In this document: piece after piece, positions 63,221 to 64,000 of the stretch | How positions within the stretch are numbered: the first letter of the stretch is position 1 | Layout of the letters: each line of letters opens with the position of its first letter | Assembly: GCA_050084985.1 (NCBI GenBank) | Contig: JBITNC010000001.1 | Span: 22,010,001 to 22,074,000, forward strand | DNA: 64,000 nt | DNA from: Nageia nagi | Taxonomy: Eukaryota; Pinophyta | Direction of reading: 5' to 3' | The notes under the pieces: model-generated | The model's input: only the letters and a program-made list of their open reading frames with translations | What the model was told of the DNA's origin: nothing | Databases searched by the model: none | Position numbers and translations under genes: made by a program

Positions 63221-64000
63221 TATATTATTATGCTTATTATGAAGGTAAGTTAACATAGCATTTAAATTTTTGGGTTGAACATTTGTTAAGTTTTATAAGC
63301 ATATTTTTTCCAACTTACCATTTTTGGATTGATTTTTGACACTTTTGTAAAGTATAATGTTTCATCATGTATCCAATTTTACACCTAATTTTAACACCTA
63401 ATAAAAAATTTTGATTCAATTAAAATACCTTTTAGATATTTGAAATGATTTATTTGATTTATTAAATAAATTTTCTTTTCCATATGCACTCTCATATACC
63501 TTTATTTTTTATGGTAACAGGCCAACTCAGCATCATAATAAGCCTAAGGAGAAGCCTTAGCATTAGAACTATTGCCTATAAAGGTAAAGAAGTTGTGTAT
63601 GATCAAAGACATGACATAACATTAGATAATATTGAATACTTGATGGGTGGCAATATACTTGTATCAATCTTGATTGGTATTTCTAAATTCCACCTATCAT
63701 CTCTAGATTTTATTATACTCTGAGTTCTACATTCTTGCAATCTTTCATCCCTTCATGATTGAGATTTGGTGCATCGAAGGTGGGATGATGATATTGAGCT
63801 TGAATATGAGGCACTTTGAAAAGGTAGTCAAGCATTGTCATTGGGTTTTTGGAACCATCATTGGGTTGAGGTCATATTGGTGGCTTCATATTTTGAATAA
63901 GCTCATCATTCATCCTTTCTCGATTGAATCTTGCCTCTATTCATTATCATAGGTAAAGTATAGGTTTGTATATTTTGTTAATCCAATTTTTATAGGTCAA
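63221..64000. other. Unassigned AT-rich DNA at the right edge
   Basis: An open frame at 63,484-63,723 contains a hydrophilic stretch 'TIAYKGKEVVYDQRHDITLD' that looks more protein-like than its surroundings, but I do not recognise it. A second frame at 63,755-63,952 has no visible motif. Either could be a fragment of a gene running beyond the window. Confidence 0.3.

Overview
This is plant nuclear DNA. It is very AT-rich (about 30% GC by eye) and almost entirely made of decayed transposable elements, with fragments of two plant gene families: a UDP-glycosyltransferase (UGT) and a PLS-type pentatricopeptide repeat (PPR) gene. The large repeat load, strong AT drift and conifer-like look of the UGT fragment suggest a gymnosperm or other large-genome seed plant. 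I cannot name a species. I see no intact host gene, no tRNA or rRNA gene and no CRISPR array.

Layout. 1-7,128: AT-rich DNA with no recognised gene, a TA microsatellite and a diverged ~750 bp direct repeat. 7,129-7,790: possible LTR fragment. 7,792-13,922: Copia-A, minus strand, LTRs ~1.0 kb, target-site duplication (TSD) CTTAG. 14,055-15,660: UGT pseudogene on the minus strand with its TATA box, lacking its C-terminal end. 15,704-24,215: Copia-B, plus strand, LTRs ~300 bp, TSD CATGC; its 5' LTR is split by a hAT DNA transposon (15,858-19,616, 8-bp TSD GTTTGTAT). 24,216-36,665: mostly featureless AT-rich DNA with a candidate LTR, a ~160 bp tandem repeat, a gypsy gag fragment and an unidentified minus-strand coding-like stretch. 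36,671-45,932: Copia-C, minus strand, LTRs ~1.95 kb, TSD CTATC. 47,600-49,328: PPR pseudogene on the minus strand, with one 37-codon unit amplified in tandem. 49,329-~54,520: Gypsy-D, plus strand, LTRs ~1.7 kb, inserted in the PPR region; it encodes gag joined in frame to an integrase C-terminal tail. 54,645-56,770: remnant of a plant En/Spm-associated (Transposase_24/Ptta-like) gene. 57,713-63,215: Gypsy-E, plus strand, LTRs ~1.1 kb, TSD AAAGA, with two internal coding deletions. The remainder to 64,000 is unassigned.

Relations. Four of the five LTR elements have exact 5-bp TSDs, so each is a real insertion rather than an assembly artefact. Nesting gives relative ages: UGT before Copia-A and Copia-B, Copia-B before hAT, PPR before Gypsy-D. 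All coding regions carry stops and missense changes dominated by C-to-T or G-to-A, as expected for long-methylated, silenced plant transposons. The UGT is the clearest case of gene damage: Copia-B separates its TATA box from upstream DNA, its C-terminal half is missing, and Copia-A lies just beyond the break.
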